A stretch of 64,000 nucleotides of DNA, taken from Holacanthus passer (Eukaryota; Chordata; Actinopteri; Pomacanthidae). The notes beneath the pieces are model-generated. The model saw only the letters and a list, made by a program, of their open reading frames with translations. It was not told the DNA's origin and did not search any database. Shown piece by piece: positions 1 through 11,511 of this stretch. The DNA is taken from NCBI GenBank assembly GCA_025331565.1, contig JAFREQ010000044.1:806001-870000 (forward strand), read 5' to 3'. The stretch's first letter is position 1; each line of letters opens with the position of its first letter. A program made the position numbers and the translations under genes.

Positions 1-36
1 GAAGAGTGGTGGTCACTTGGGTGGTGGTCAGAGGCC
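1..36 (-). CDS. adgrl1: adgrl1 coding exon, start of Thr-rich linker (partial)
   Basis: A pyrimidine-rich acceptor ending in TTACTTCAG precedes position 36. The upstream exon ends in phase 1 with a single G. Adding GG from this exon completes a glycine, and the frame then reads PLTTTQVTTTL to the window edge. Latrophilins have a Ser/Thr/Pro-rich, probably O-glycosylated linker directly after the olfactomedin domain, so both composition and phase fit. Only 36 bases are visible, so the open frame itself is weak evidence. The support comes from the acceptor, the phase match and the Thr content. Confidence 0.65.
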
Positions 37-1151
37 CTGAAGTAACACAGGAGTAATAGAGAGAGAAGAGAAGGCAGAGTTAGACGACGAATGAGAGCCA
101 GTGTGAGTGAGAGACATTTAGAGTTATAAAAGGATGTAAGGGATTTGTGAGAGAGCAGAAAAACCCGACAGCAAAAAGCCTCTCAAAAAAAAAAAAAAAA
201 GAAAAAAAAAGATCAAGAGAGTGAAGGACACATGCATGTGAATGTAAGATGTCTCTCAGAAGTTGAGTTCAAAAGTTAGCCTGACAATAATTGGGGTGAC
301 AAATACTTTTTTGAGCCTCTCAAAGCCTGCTCTCCAGAGAGACGAGGAGATGCAGAGGAGGAGATGGAGAGAAAGCATCATCACAAGTCGGGGAGAAGTA
401 AATAATTGATCAAATGTATCAGAGAAGTCACCATCACTAACAACCAAACCTAATGCGAAGATAAAAGCTACACATCACAACTACAAAATCCTAACTGATC
501 AAACGCAGAGTCAGCGCACAACTCTTTGAGTGCCGCCGCCCGTGTGTCTCTGCCTCTACTCTCTCTGGGCCTAATCCGAGCTTTATACAGGCCTTTATGC
601 TGCTCAGATATACAATACATCCAAACCTCCCTCTCATATTGATGGACTGCCAAAATGCACTGTGGTGTTCTTATTTCATCCTCTCCCTTATCATTTCAGA
701 ATGACTTTTTCATTATCCATGACCCAGAGAAGTTGAAATGAAAGTGCTATAGCGGTCATACCTGAGAGGCTGCTCTTTACTGTAGCTATGACTTGGAATG
801 GAAATACATTGATTTGGTATCGGACTCAAATGTCAGATAAGAAATCACTCACAAATCAAATACATGTTCTATTAATATGTAATAATTATAAGAGAAATTC
901 TGTCACTGCAAGTACATAAGATATAAAAGAAATAAAAACTAAAGCTAAATAAAAAATTTACATAAGAGCTTGTTCCTAAGAAACAGAAAGCCTGCATCTC
1001 AATCCCCAGTCTGCAAGTATAACTGGAAACTAATTTACATATCGACAGTGTCTCACAATTACAGATTAAAAGTTCCACATAAAGAGATGTGTCTGCGACA
1101 AGCTTCTTTGCAACTCTACACACTGTGTTTTTGTGTGGGATCACTTCTTAC
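37..1151 (-). other. adgrl1: Intron between the olfactomedin-domain end and the linker exon
   Basis: This 1,115 bp intron begins with GTAAGAAG and ends with CAG on the minus strand. It holds an A-rich tract near 187-211 (T-rich on the transcript) and otherwise AT-rich unique-looking sequence. The small open frames inside it show no recognisable domain. Confidence 0.7.
187..211 (+). repeat. A-rich tract
   Basis: Two A runs separated by a single G. Confidence 0.8.
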
Positions 1152-1479
1152 CCGTGGTGGGGTCTGGTGGTCCAAACTCCAGTGCATAGCGCAGCACATT
1201 ATAGTTGTTCCAAACATAAAGCTGGTTGTCTCGAGGGTTGTAGTCCACAGAGGAAATGTACTGATAGGGGTTGGGAAAAGGAATGTTGACAGGCTCCTCA
1301 CGGGCACGGTTGGTATTGTAGGCATACATCACCAGGTCACCGCCCGCTTCGCTGTCGTCGTCCTGGTAGACGGACCGCACTGCGTAAAGCACGCCGCACG
1401 CCATGAAGGCGTTGGACGCCATCCTCTTGTCGAAGCTGGTCTCCCAGGTGCCTTCAAAGCGCAGGGTGTAAGGGTTCAC
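1152..1479 (-). CDS. adgrl1: adgrl1 coding exon, C-terminal olfactomedin-like domain
   Basis: This 328 bp exon has phase 0 at its start and phase 1 at its end and encodes residues about 290-398 of the joined protein (VNPYTLRFEG to EFGPPDPTT). It forms the last third of the beta-propeller that binds FLRT and UNC5 partners in latrophilins. Two of the olfactomedin-family calcium ligands, by analogy with myocilin Asn428 and Asp478, are present: Asn312 in SNAF and Asp368 in VDYNPRD. Cys317 in FMACGVLY is the conserved propeller cysteine. The acceptor CCCATAG and donor GTAAGA are both clear. The first codon is GTG (Val) where mammalian latrophilins have Leu; it is an exon boundary and not a start codon. 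Confidence 0.95.
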
Positions 1480-2896
1480 CTATGGGCAAAGAGGAAATGC
1501 TGAACTCGGTCAAGGCTTAATGTTTAAACGATCGGTTTTGGGGAAAGACTCTCAGTTTTAGAGGTACTAAAATTACTAAGCCGAATGTCTTCAAGACTAA
1601 AAAGCATATTTACTTGCATCTGAATTTATGTTATCCTTTCATATTTTTATATGTGCAATTTTAAGGTATGTTGAATATTTAGTTTAGGCTTTCTTACAAT
1701 ATCCCAGTTAGTGGAAGTCTATGGTACAATAGCAGCTTAAAGGTTGGGAAATAGATTACCAAACTTAAAAAAAATTACAAAAATCCAAAGATGAATGAAT
1801 TTGAACAAAACAACATGTTGTAATTAGGTATCTATTAAGACCCTCGAAGAAGAAATGATTTGATGTAACATTTCTCATACTGCTCATGTTTACACAGCAG
1901 CAATAATGTTAAGATTTATAAGCACTTGTAGAAAACATTTAAAAAGTAATTAAAGCCCCAGCTTTGCAGAGGAGATATTTCTTTGCCTTAATGCAAAGCT
2001 GCTCTTGCTCAATATACCTTCAAACTGCAAGCCGAGGCATAATAGAGACCTCCATGTGTTTGCTGAACTCTGGTAAGCCGGAAAAATAATAAAACTCTGC
2101 AGAAAACAAACAATTTTGTTGATAATGAAAGTGATCACTTTCTTCTTCATTACTTTGTCGCTCCATTATTCTACACTCTCATAGCTCATGCAGGGTTTGA
2201 TATTTTAGATGGATAGTTTAACTTATACAGTTTGAAAAACAATTTCCTGGTAAGGTCAAAGATAGTGATAATAAATGGGACCCGTCTATCTGAACAACAC
2301 ATTAATTCAAACTCTGTTTGTGTGGAAACTTGCTGCCTGATTGCAATTTTGTTTGTTAAGAAACAAAGAACCAACTGGTATTAAGATATAAATGTTTCAG
2401 AGTTTACAGTGATAGATCATGATTTTAGTTTGTCAAGAGGAGAGGGCAAAGTGATATTATTCAGTATTACAGATAACAAAGCGATACGTTTCAAACAGCA
2501 CGTTCAGTACATGGTTTTAAATTATTGATACAAATGAGTGGACAACCTACAAATGTCAAATTTTTATGACTGCAAAATATTACATTATACAAGCCAGAAA
2601 TAATCTGTTTGTGGTGCACCTAACAAAAACAAATCAAATATTTACCTTAATAGCGAAGATTAGTGTTTGAATATGATGAGATTTGAAATTAGTTTTAACC
2701 TTTTAAGGTGATTTTTATGTGACTCTTTTTCTTGGCCAATAATATCTCTGTATCTCATTTGTGTAATCTCAATGGTAAGTCATTCATGTGTGACATATGA
2801 CCTTTCGCCTGACTAGTCAGATGAGATTTTGATATAATCCACTCGTGCATTTATAATCCCCATCTCATCCCCTTCTGTGCAGCACTGCTCTCCCAC
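1480..2896 (-). other. adgrl1: Intron within the olfactomedin-like domain coding region
   Basis: This 1,417 bp intron starts with GTGGGA and ends with CCATAG on the minus strand. It is AT-rich and low in microsatellites. I see no coding, RNA or repeat signal in it. Confidence 0.8.
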
Positions 2897-3161
2897 CTGG
2901 CTGACCACCAGTCGTCCATTGTTGGCCTCAGTGGCGTAGATCACCCAGAGGCCGTTCTCATCCACAGCCAGGTCAATGTCCGATTTCCCTCCCCAGCGGT
3001 AGGGCGAAGTGTCATGGTAGTTGGCGTTTGTAATAATGGCCTCGCCACTCTTGATGCGCGTCCTTAGGTCATACTTGACTATGTTTCGTGTGCGTTCTTT
3101 GTTGTAAAATACTGCACCATCGTACACCACAAACCCGGTGCCATCAACTCTGTTGGGCAAC
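2897..3161 (-). CDS. adgrl1: adgrl1 coding exon, central olfactomedin-like domain
   Basis: This 265 bp exon starts with the last base of a split Lys codon and ends in phase 0 after VVSQ. It encodes residues about 202-289, starting LPNRVDGTGFVVYDGAVFYN. This is the most conserved part of the latrophilin propeller, with KERTRNIVKYDLRTRIKSGE, YHDTSPYRWGGKSDIDLAVD and ENGLWVIYATE all present. Asp264, the second Asp of DIDLAVDENGLW, matches calcium ligand Asp380 of myocilin. The acceptor is CAACAG and the donor GTGGGA. A 217 bp intron (3162-3378) separates it from the preceding exon, far shorter than the other coding introns. Confidence 0.97.
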
Positions 3162-3378
3162 CTGTTGAGGGAAAATCAGATGAGTGGTGCAGAAATCCAG
3201 GAGAACAAGTCAATTCATCTACTCTGCATGACACAATCCTACAAGATGGCCTCACTGTGAGCAAGCTGACACCACAGTGGGATGGTGCCATCACCATCCA
3301 TATCCACATCAAAAGCCAATAAATCAATACAGCAGCAGATGCTATTTGATCATCCAGGACAGTGGGAGACGCCCTCAC

Positions 3379-3586
3379 TTGTAGGTGGTGGTGGCTCGGT
3401 TCTGTTTGAAGTCTTCCCAGGAGGCATACTCGTACAGCATGTCAGTGCGATAGGGGGTCCAGGGCATGACGTACAGACGGTCCCCAGACTGCAGTGGGTC
3501 CTTACACCACGCCCCTGCCTGGTGCTCCGCCTCCTGCAGAGAGCTGGCCGCCTGAACCCGCAGCAGTGTCCCCGGACACACAAAGA
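3379..3586 (-). CDS. adgrl1: adgrl1 coding exon, N-terminal olfactomedin-like domain
   Basis: This 208 bp exon starts in phase 1 (completing an Ile codon) and ends in phase 2. It encodes residues about 133-200, FVCPGTLLRV through NRATTTY. Characteristic latrophilin segments are AGAWCKDPLQSGDR, YVMPWTPYRTDMLYEYASWE and TTTYK. Cys135 in VCPG and Cys159 in AWCKDP are conserved family cysteines. The acceptor is CCGCCAG, preceded on the transcript by several hundred bases of pyrimidine-rich sequence, and the donor is GTGAGG. The VQAASSLQEAEHQ stretch is the most variable between paralogues. Its junction with the lectin exon gives VPYIFVCPG, the form without the five-residue KVEQK insert. Confidence 0.96.
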
Positions 3587-4542
3587 CTGGCGGAGAGGAG
3601 GTGTGTTGGGGCAGAGAGGAGGAGAAGAAGGAAAAAAGGAAGAGATAGCAAATGAAAACAAAGCATTGTAAAAATGAAAGATATCATAGAGATGGCAGGG
3701 GAGGGAGAGAGGAAATGGGAAAAGGCCAAAGACCATGGAATATAGAACAGGAGAGAGACATGAAGGGGACGAAAGAAAGATGTGAGTAGATAAAAGTAAG
3801 TTGACTATTGAAAAGGAGACAAAGACTAGGAGGAGAATGGGAAAGCGAGGGAGAGGGAGTGAGGTGAGGTACAATATCAGATTTAAAATGAAGGAACATA
3901 TAAAAGCTCATTTGTAGAACATCAGCATTGTGGTCGGAAAGTGTCTGGATATGATAAATGGGAGATTTCTGGCTGCCGCGGCGGCTTAGATGTAGTCTCT
4001 AATCTAATTTATCTTGGCCTATTTTTTATTTGATTGTGCATTTTCTATTTCAAAGACCTCTGCTTCTCTGCTCTGCTACTGGGTGGTAAAACAGTAATTG
4101 TGAAGCTTGTTTTATTAGGACTCAAATTTGGCTCTCAGTCAAGAGTAATGCCTCAAAGAAAAAAAAAGCATCCTGGGGTAAAGATGTGAAGTTGGCCAGG
4201 CCTCCCCTTCCTCCGCAACTGCAACTCAGCTTCACACGCATACCACACGCACAATCACAGACACAAACAGCAGCCGCTATTCCAAACATAGACTCAGACA
4301 CACTAAAATACATGGGAAACCTTACACACAATCCATATACCAAACAAGCACACACACAGAGGATGCCTACTTTAGGCAGGTGGAGGTCATCCACTGGGGA
4401 CTGGTGTAAATTGGCTGGCTGACACACTGAGTCCCTGCCTGACAGAGAGAGTGCCCTGGGACCACTGGGTGTGTCAGGTGATCTATGAGGAAAGCTGCTG
4501 GCATCCTCGCCACTCTGACATCACAGGGATACCAGTGACAGA

Positions 4543-4570
4543 GAGCAAGAGAGAGAGAGAGAGAGAGAGC
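4543..4570 (+). repeat. (GA)n microsatellite
   Basis: About 12 GA units within a longer purine-rich patch. Confidence 0.9.
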
Positions 4571-6691
4571 ATGAGAGAGAAAGAGACAGTTGGAATCGCT
4601 ACAGAATAAAACAGCTGAGGAGTCCCCACGTCTCCTTTGCCAGCTTATTTACTGTATGTGGCTCTCTGGCTTGGGGTTGCGGCACAACAAGACACCTGCT
4701 GGTCACCTCATGATTGAACGCATCTCTGAACTAATTGGACGCTACAGGGGCATTTGGACACAGATGACATACAGCACACACGGATACACAGACAGACACA
4801 CACACACGCATACTATCCCAATACACACAAGGACACTATATAGCACATGCACACACGCAGACGCATACGTTCTCTGACACACAGTGACTGTTAGAGTGAT
4901 GGATCAGTCTAGGCTCAAACCGTCTTGAATATTGCATGGAGTCTGGAGCAGGAGGAGAATCATAATGGAGAGATGGAGGAGTTACTTCAGGCTTTTGGAA
5001 ATCCAGCTTTCTCTTTTCGCTGCCTGTCGTGCTGTGGTTGATAGTGTCTGGTGATCTGTGGTGCTGGGCCACTTAGGAATTAGCCTGTTCTGTCTGAAGG
5101 GGTCCAACAGGGACTGAGACTGGCAGCCAAACAGGATTCTAATCAAGCTCAGGCATAAACAAACACTCTGAATACAGACTCTTCACAGGAGGCTTGTCAT
5201 GCTCCATTGTCGAACCAAAATGCTCTCTCAAAAGCCTGAGGTGTTTGCTTTGCAAATATGAACATGGGTGACTGAAATATGCAAAATAATGTTCAGAGCA
5301 ATGGTTAAATCTGGCACTTTCAGACAGCCGAACAATGAATTTCTTGACTAACATCTATGCCAAGTCTCGCTCATACCACAATCAAATGACATCTTTATCA
5401 ATCCAGACACAGCATGAGCGCGCTTGCACATAAACCGAAGCTGTACTCCAAAATATTTCAAAAAAGGCCGTAAAGGGTGAAGTATTAGCCGAGCAGAGAG
5501 CTATAGAGTGGAAAAACAACCCCTAAAAGTAGGACACTGCCTCAAAAGTACAATGCTACTGTAAATAGAGAAATAAACAGCATGCATAAAGCAATGTAGG
5601 TGACCCATAAACAAAGCCAGGAACACTCTGCCTCAAGGTAGAATAAAGGACAAAGAAACAAACATGCAAGCCTGTTTTCTCCAGTCGAAAAAAAGATGAC
5701 CAGCCAGATGTATTAATACACACGCTAGCATCCAACTCATCTGTTGCCACCATACAGTGAAGACACGTAGATACATGAAATACATACAGACATGGTCGAG
5801 TAAATCTGTAATGCATCTATGGAACAATTTCCTACATGTGCACATATCCATATAAAAAGGGTCATCGAGGGAAAACTTAAAGGACGCGTCTCCAAAGTGT
5901 GATATTTCTGGGCTCATGCTGTCGGTTTCAGTGCGTTAACATGATGGTATGCGATTCACTTTTGCCGGTGTTGTCATTATCAACCTGTACAAGTGTGACC
6001 CGTCAAGTTAATTAACATTGCTCAACAGGAGGAAGCACAACCTACCTACAACCTTGTGTTTGCCGATACAGTACTGTAAATATTAACATTATGATGGTTG
6101 AATTTTTTTGGATACCAGCTTTAACTGTGACAATTTGGATTTAAGATCCTGTTAGACACAAAGTATAATATTCCTACTTATAATGTGCAGATTAAAGCTC
6201 CTGATATTGTAGTAATAACAGTTTAGGATTGGATCCAGAGCCTTGGAGGAAGAGGGATGATGTACTGAGTCATGACTAGCTATAATATACAGGTAAGAGA
6301 CGAAGAGAACAATGCACTACAGTCTATCACAGCTCCAAAATAGCTGTTGTCTCCGATACCATTTACTCTCACTACATTGTGCCCGCCCCTGAAGATACCA
6401 TGTGATTCTGTTCATTACTGCATCCAACCTTCCAGCCCTGTCCCAAATTGGTAGCAGACTGTACTCTATTGGGCTCATCATCACAATAACACTGTGGTGC
6501 AGCACAGACTAACAGTCTGTCATCCTCTGCCTTCCTCCTCCATGTTCCCCTCTCTCTTCCCTCCTCTCCCATATGAACCCTGCCGGCTGCCGATCAGCAA
6601 TCCTCGGTTTATTCTAATGAACTGGTCGTTGGGTGGGCCCGGTGTCAAAGGGGCTCATCAGCACCCTCCAGGCTGTACACACAGGCCACGA

Positions 6692-6692
<1 letters not shown>

Positions 6693-6740
<48 letters not shown>
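6693..6740 (+). repeat. (CA)n microsatellite
   Basis: About 24 uninterrupted CA units. Confidence 0.95.
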
Positions 6741-6746
<6 letters not shown>

Positions 6747-7661
6747 GGCCAAACAGAAACAGTGGCCATGCTTCACACCCTGGAAAACTTGCCTAGGGGG
6801 CTTCATTAACTCTGACCTGCACTCCTCAGCCTTCCCGGCTGCCTTCCTGTTTACCAGCTCTTTCGCTCTCCCTCCCTCTCTCTCCCTCTAACTGTGAAGG
6901 GTGATTGTAGCAGCGGGAAGCTCGAGCAGCCAAACCCTAGCAGTAGACTCTATAGTACAAAGGCTATTATGACCACAGTATGAATGAGGTATTAGGCATT
7001 AGGCATAAATCTTGAGATTAGGCATTATCCTAGTCTGGCTGGAGCAGGTTAGCTGGAGTAAGAGCAATCTGGGATTACGTGAGATAGTTAGATTAATAGA
7101 TTAATTCCTGCTTAGGTGCGGGAGGAAGTCTTGCAGTCATGATCATCCAAGTGAACCAGGCAGCACAGACACAACACTTCTTTACCCTACAAACTAGCCA
7201 GATGGCTAATGAAACTTACCTTATCAGGGATTAAAACCCAGGCTGCAGCTATCATACTCTAGCATGCCAATTACTGCCACACATACAGGGAAATACTGCT
7301 GTAATAATTGACTATTTATCTCCATAATCCCTTTCGCAGGCACAGGTCAGCTGTTACTTGTCAGTGTGAGGCTGCAGTATAAAATGATAAAAGCGCCAGA
7401 ACTTTCCTGAAAATGACAGTAAATATCTCCCATTAGTGTCTACCAGCAATTTGTGATCGACTGGTAACGCAATTAAAAGTGAGCGCTGACAGCTTTGGGC
7501 TAAATTTAGACTTTTCATTTTGTTTGTCTTCTGCAATCCATGGTGTTTTCATGTTTGATGTGACAGCATCATGGTGATGGTTAATGTATGACTTTGATGA
7601 TCTAAACACCCCCTGCCAATGGTTGGCAGCTGTTTCTAAAGTGGTGTCCTCACGGTGTCTG

Positions 7662-7689
7662 TTTTTTTTTTTTTTTTTTTTTTTTTTTT
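7662..7689 (+). repeat. T28 homopolymer
   Basis: Uninterrupted run of 28 T residues. Read on the minus strand it is a poly(A) run that could be the tail of a decayed retroelement, though I see no element body. Confidence 0.9.
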
Positions 7690-7825
7690 AGCTACAGGGA
7701 TCTGAGGGCTCTGCTGGCCCAAGTCTTTGCCCAGTCCACAGTCATGGCCTGCTCTCAGGACTGACTGCTGAGAGCATGCTGCTCTAATTGAATCCCACAC
7801 CTGTTACTGGCAGGTGCAACACGCA

Positions 7826-7840
7826 GGCAGCAGGGGGCAG
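7826..7840 (+). promoter_or_regulatory. CTCF-like motif
   Basis: GGCAGCAGGGGGCAG fits the CTCF core (CCASYAGRKGGC) except at the leading base. It sits in the 14.4 kb intron in non-repetitive sequence. Single-motif evidence only. Confidence 0.3.
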
Positions 7841-7998
7841 AATGGAACATGGCATGGTACCCCACTTCCATGCTGGACAGTTAATGGGCTTTAAGGGTTA
7901 GTGTGTGTGCAGGGAGTCTCCTGATGGTATGTTGATGTGCATTCATCAGCCCATTAGCGTGTGTAGCTGGGTCTTACTGTGTATTTGTATGTGTCTGT

Positions 7999-8024
7999 GT
8001 ATGCGTGTGTGGTGTGTGTGTGTG

Positions 8025-8060
<36 letters not shown>
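7999..8060 (+). repeat. (TG)n microsatellite, interrupted
   Basis: TG runs broken by GG and AGG near 8010 and 8028. Confidence 0.9.
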
Positions 8061-8061
<1 letters not shown>

Positions 8062-11000
8062 GCATGCATGTGTGCAGTTCAGAGAGACAGAGAGGCAGAA
8101 AGAGAGAAGAAAGCGTGAAAGAGGATGTGAGCGTGTTCTGTGTGTGCAAACAAGATGAGAGAGAGGAGTGGAGTAAGAGAGTAAATAGGTTATTTCCTGT
8201 GAAATGAGAATTAGGAGTGAGTTAATCTGCTGAGGAGTGACATATAGTGACAGGGAGAAGAAGAGAGAAGTAAGGAAGGAGGAGGGAGTGGCTCCCATTG
8301 TGTTTCCGCTTCCTTTTAGACTACAAGGGGGTCAAGTCATGGGAGTAAAAACACAATACAGTACAAACAGCCGTGCACAGACATATACACACAGACATAC
8401 ACCCTTAGGAGACACACACTCTCAGACAATGTAGGCAAGTACACACTGTCCAGACAGTAGAAGAGGCAGGTGTCAAACTGGCACCTTTATCAACCCAAAC
8501 ATTCACCCCAGAGAATACCCTTCACTGAGACCAAAAGCTGGCAGTGGCTCGAGATAGCGTCCGTTGAAAGCAAAGTCTTATCTGCCTTGGAGTGGAGTTG
8601 ACACTGAGTGACAGGAAAGTTGGTCGGGACATGGCTGCAGAGGCTATGATACAGTAGACGACAGTGCCCTTATACTGGCTGACTGACGCTTGAGCAGTGG
8701 GGTAACAGTAAGCCTGAATGGCTGTAACATTAGCCGAGCCTAGCCTGTCACCGCCCTGTGTGTTCCTCTCTCCTCCCGTCTGCTCTGAATCCGGCCTCCC
8801 AGAGGTGCTGTCTCTCCATAAGGGTCCTGAAACCAAAGGCTGTGATTTATATTCATGACCACCTGCCTCGCTCACTCACCTCTCTGTTCTTTGGCTCTAA
8901 CAATGCATGACTTCTGCATGTACAGTCAATCCCCACACTCTTCCCTATCTCCCCGTGCCACTGAATAGGGTGTCTGCACTGCCTCAGTCACATGACTATT
9001 GCTTGTGTGTGGTGGGTCATTCCTAATGAGGCGATGCTGCCTGACTCATCGTCTCTATAGCGACCGCTCTCCCTCTTTTTCCAATGGCAGCCATGTTTTG
9101 TGTTTTCCTGTCACACGATGCTGTAGTTTCTCACTCGTTCCCTCTCACTTTTCCAAATCACAGGTAGAGAATGATTTGTGTGAGCGATGGTTCTGTCCTC
9201 GTACGCCCCCCCCTCACCCTGCCCTCCATGGAAATACCAAGATTGTTCACAGCAGTCTAACACTGCTCCCTTTTCTTGCCTCTTTTCCTTTAGAAGCAAA
9301 CAGACTGGAGGTGAGAAAAATATGGCGGACACTTGTTTGGTCCTGTCAGCGGTGATAAAAGAAGTACTGTAATGATGTGGGTAGTGTACTCTCCTAGACT
9401 GTCAGTGAAAATGGTGAGAAAAGGGACAAAGGGAGTGATGGGAAGAAGGAGAGGTGGCTGACGTAGTCTTGAAATAGCCTAACAGTAGGTAGGTTGACAG
9501 AGTGTTGGACATTCATTGAACAGGATCTCCTGCATTTGACATCATCACCGCGTGGTGCACGTCATCCCAATCCAAATCTGTCAATCAGCTGATCAATCAG
9601 TGAGGATTAATTTGACAGACACGGGCAAGACACAGGTCTGGAATGTTAATTCAGCCATAAACAGAGAAAGGAAGTGTGCTCAGCAGCAGTGGAGGGATGG
9701 ATTAAGGTGGGTAAGGGCAGGAGTGCAGACAAAGGAAAGGGGTATTCATCTTAGTGTTAGTGGGTGGAAGAGTAGTAAATAAAAATAACCAGTTGGGTGA
9801 GGCGGAAGCAGGAGGAGGAGGAGGATGGTTTTGTAGCTTGCTATTCCACCGCAAGCAGAGAGAGTGAGCTAAAATGGCTGCTTGCGGTGGGAGAAGATAT
9901 GTGAGACAATGATCCATGTTAATGAAAAGCCATGGACACAACGACAGACAAACGGGTCCATAAACCAGTTAATGGCAACCTCTATAGGAGCTAATTCCTC
10001 CAACATATGGATCCAGCCATGGGGCCAGACAGGGGAATGGCTGAGGCCGAGACAGATGTGAGTAGGGGGGCTCAGAGAGAGTTGAGGAGGGTGGAGACCT
10101 GAGAGAGGGAGTTAAGGCTCATTGGGAAGCTGGCACTGATGGCCACTACTCTCACCGTGACCTTCGGTATGGGTCAGATCTATCTCTCCTCTTTAAGAAG
10201 CTAGTGATTGAGGTTCCTGGCCACGCTGATTGGGGCTCTTTAAGAGTGCTTCTGGCGAGGCCCGGCTGTATCAGAGAGGCCATTACAGGAAGCCGGAGCA
10301 CTCCCTACAGGGGATACACCTCCCACCCCCATCCCCTCCCCTCTCCTCCCCCTCCGGAGCCTCACTGAACACATAAGGAACCAGGAGGGATTGAATGATG
10401 TGGACGGGTATAGGGGGGGCACAAGTTCACAGTGCATGTGCAATAAAGAAAACAGAGGCGTGGCAGTGACAAACTGTAGAAAGAGAGGGAGAGAGGGAGA
10501 CGAGAGGAGAAGGAAGAGGAGTGTAAGTGCTCAAAAGAGCCTGCAGCTGCTTGTGATGGCCAGATGTGATCTGAGAGATAAACCAATTAGAGAAAGGCGA
10601 GAGAAAGAGAACAAGAGAAAGGGAGGATGAGAAACACAACACAGGAAAATAAGCAGCGATAAGTAAGGGGGCAGTGAGAGAAAAGGAGTTAAATGGAAGT
10701 GTGATTAATTGAAAAAGCAAGAGAGACAGAATGAAAGAAGGACACTGAAGCACCTGGAAATGGGATACTGTAAAAATGATACCGAGAGCAACTTTGGCCA
10801 GTTACGGTGTTATCTTAACACAATGTTTTGCTTTCCAGATTACAGCAACAACAAACTTTGAATCGGTCCTGAGAAACGAAAAAGAGGGGAAGATATACAG
10901 TATGGAGAAAAGGAGGAGCTGAGTAATGTAAAGAAAGAGAGGAGATTTTTGTTCTTAGATCTGGAGGGACAAATAAATCGCAGTAGCGAAATGAGTGGAA

Positions 11001-11449
11001 AAATACTGGAGAAATGTGATGAGAAATGTGAATCGTCAGGTTGTATGTGATGCAACAGTGTGAAGCTAATTTTTGAAACGGATGGAAAAAAAGAGGAGAG
11101 ACTTGATCCATGAAATGATATGAATGTATGTTGTCTGTAAGTTTAGGTTTAGATGTGCTACTTTGTACAGGAAAGGAATGAAGTTAATCTCTCGTTTATC
11201 TCTCATAGATACTGGACTGACCTCCCATGATGCCTTTTGGTGTGTCTGTGTGTGTGAGTGAGTGAGTGTGTGTGCGTGCGTGCAGGTCAGGCTGGTGTCA
11301 TCAGAACCAAGGAGGAAATCTAGAAGGATTTTAGAGTTTTGGTTATAGTTCAAAGAGAGATAGAAAGAGAAAGGCAGAGGAGGCGATTCGAGATTGAGAA
11401 AGAAAAGGGAGGGATATCAACATCAAACATGACCACTACACAAGGTGCT

Positions 11450-11511
11450 GGGTTAGGAGGGAGTATGGGGGGAGGGAGGGAGACAAGGGAGGAGGAGAAG
11501 GGAGGAAGGGG
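11450..11511 (+). other. G-run cluster, G-quadruplex-prone
   Basis: At least seven runs of three or more G within about 60 nt on the plus strand, including GGGGGGAGGGAGGG with 1-nt loops. The gene's transcript is C-rich here. Confidence 0.55.

Noticed and set aside
970..1503. 177-aa plus-strand open frame
   Set aside because: It is the antisense shadow of the C-terminal olfactomedin exon.
1152..3586. GTG, TTG and GTG codons as alternative starts of short proteins
   Set aside because: They are the first codons of internal exons following clear splice acceptors, in phase with neighbouring exons.
3350..3874. 174-aa minus-strand open frame overlapping an olfactomedin exon
   Set aside because: It reads a different frame from the exon plus intronic pyrimidine tract. 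The correct frame in 3379-3586 is clear.
5061..5090. Third RE1-like site (CAGCACCAC on the minus strand)
   Set aside because: Only the left half matches; the right half (AGATCA) lacks the GGACAG core.
7190..7280. tRNA-like or SINE-like text on the minus strand (GGGTTTTAATCCC)
   Set aside because: The B-box match is poor and no SINE body or tail could be defined.
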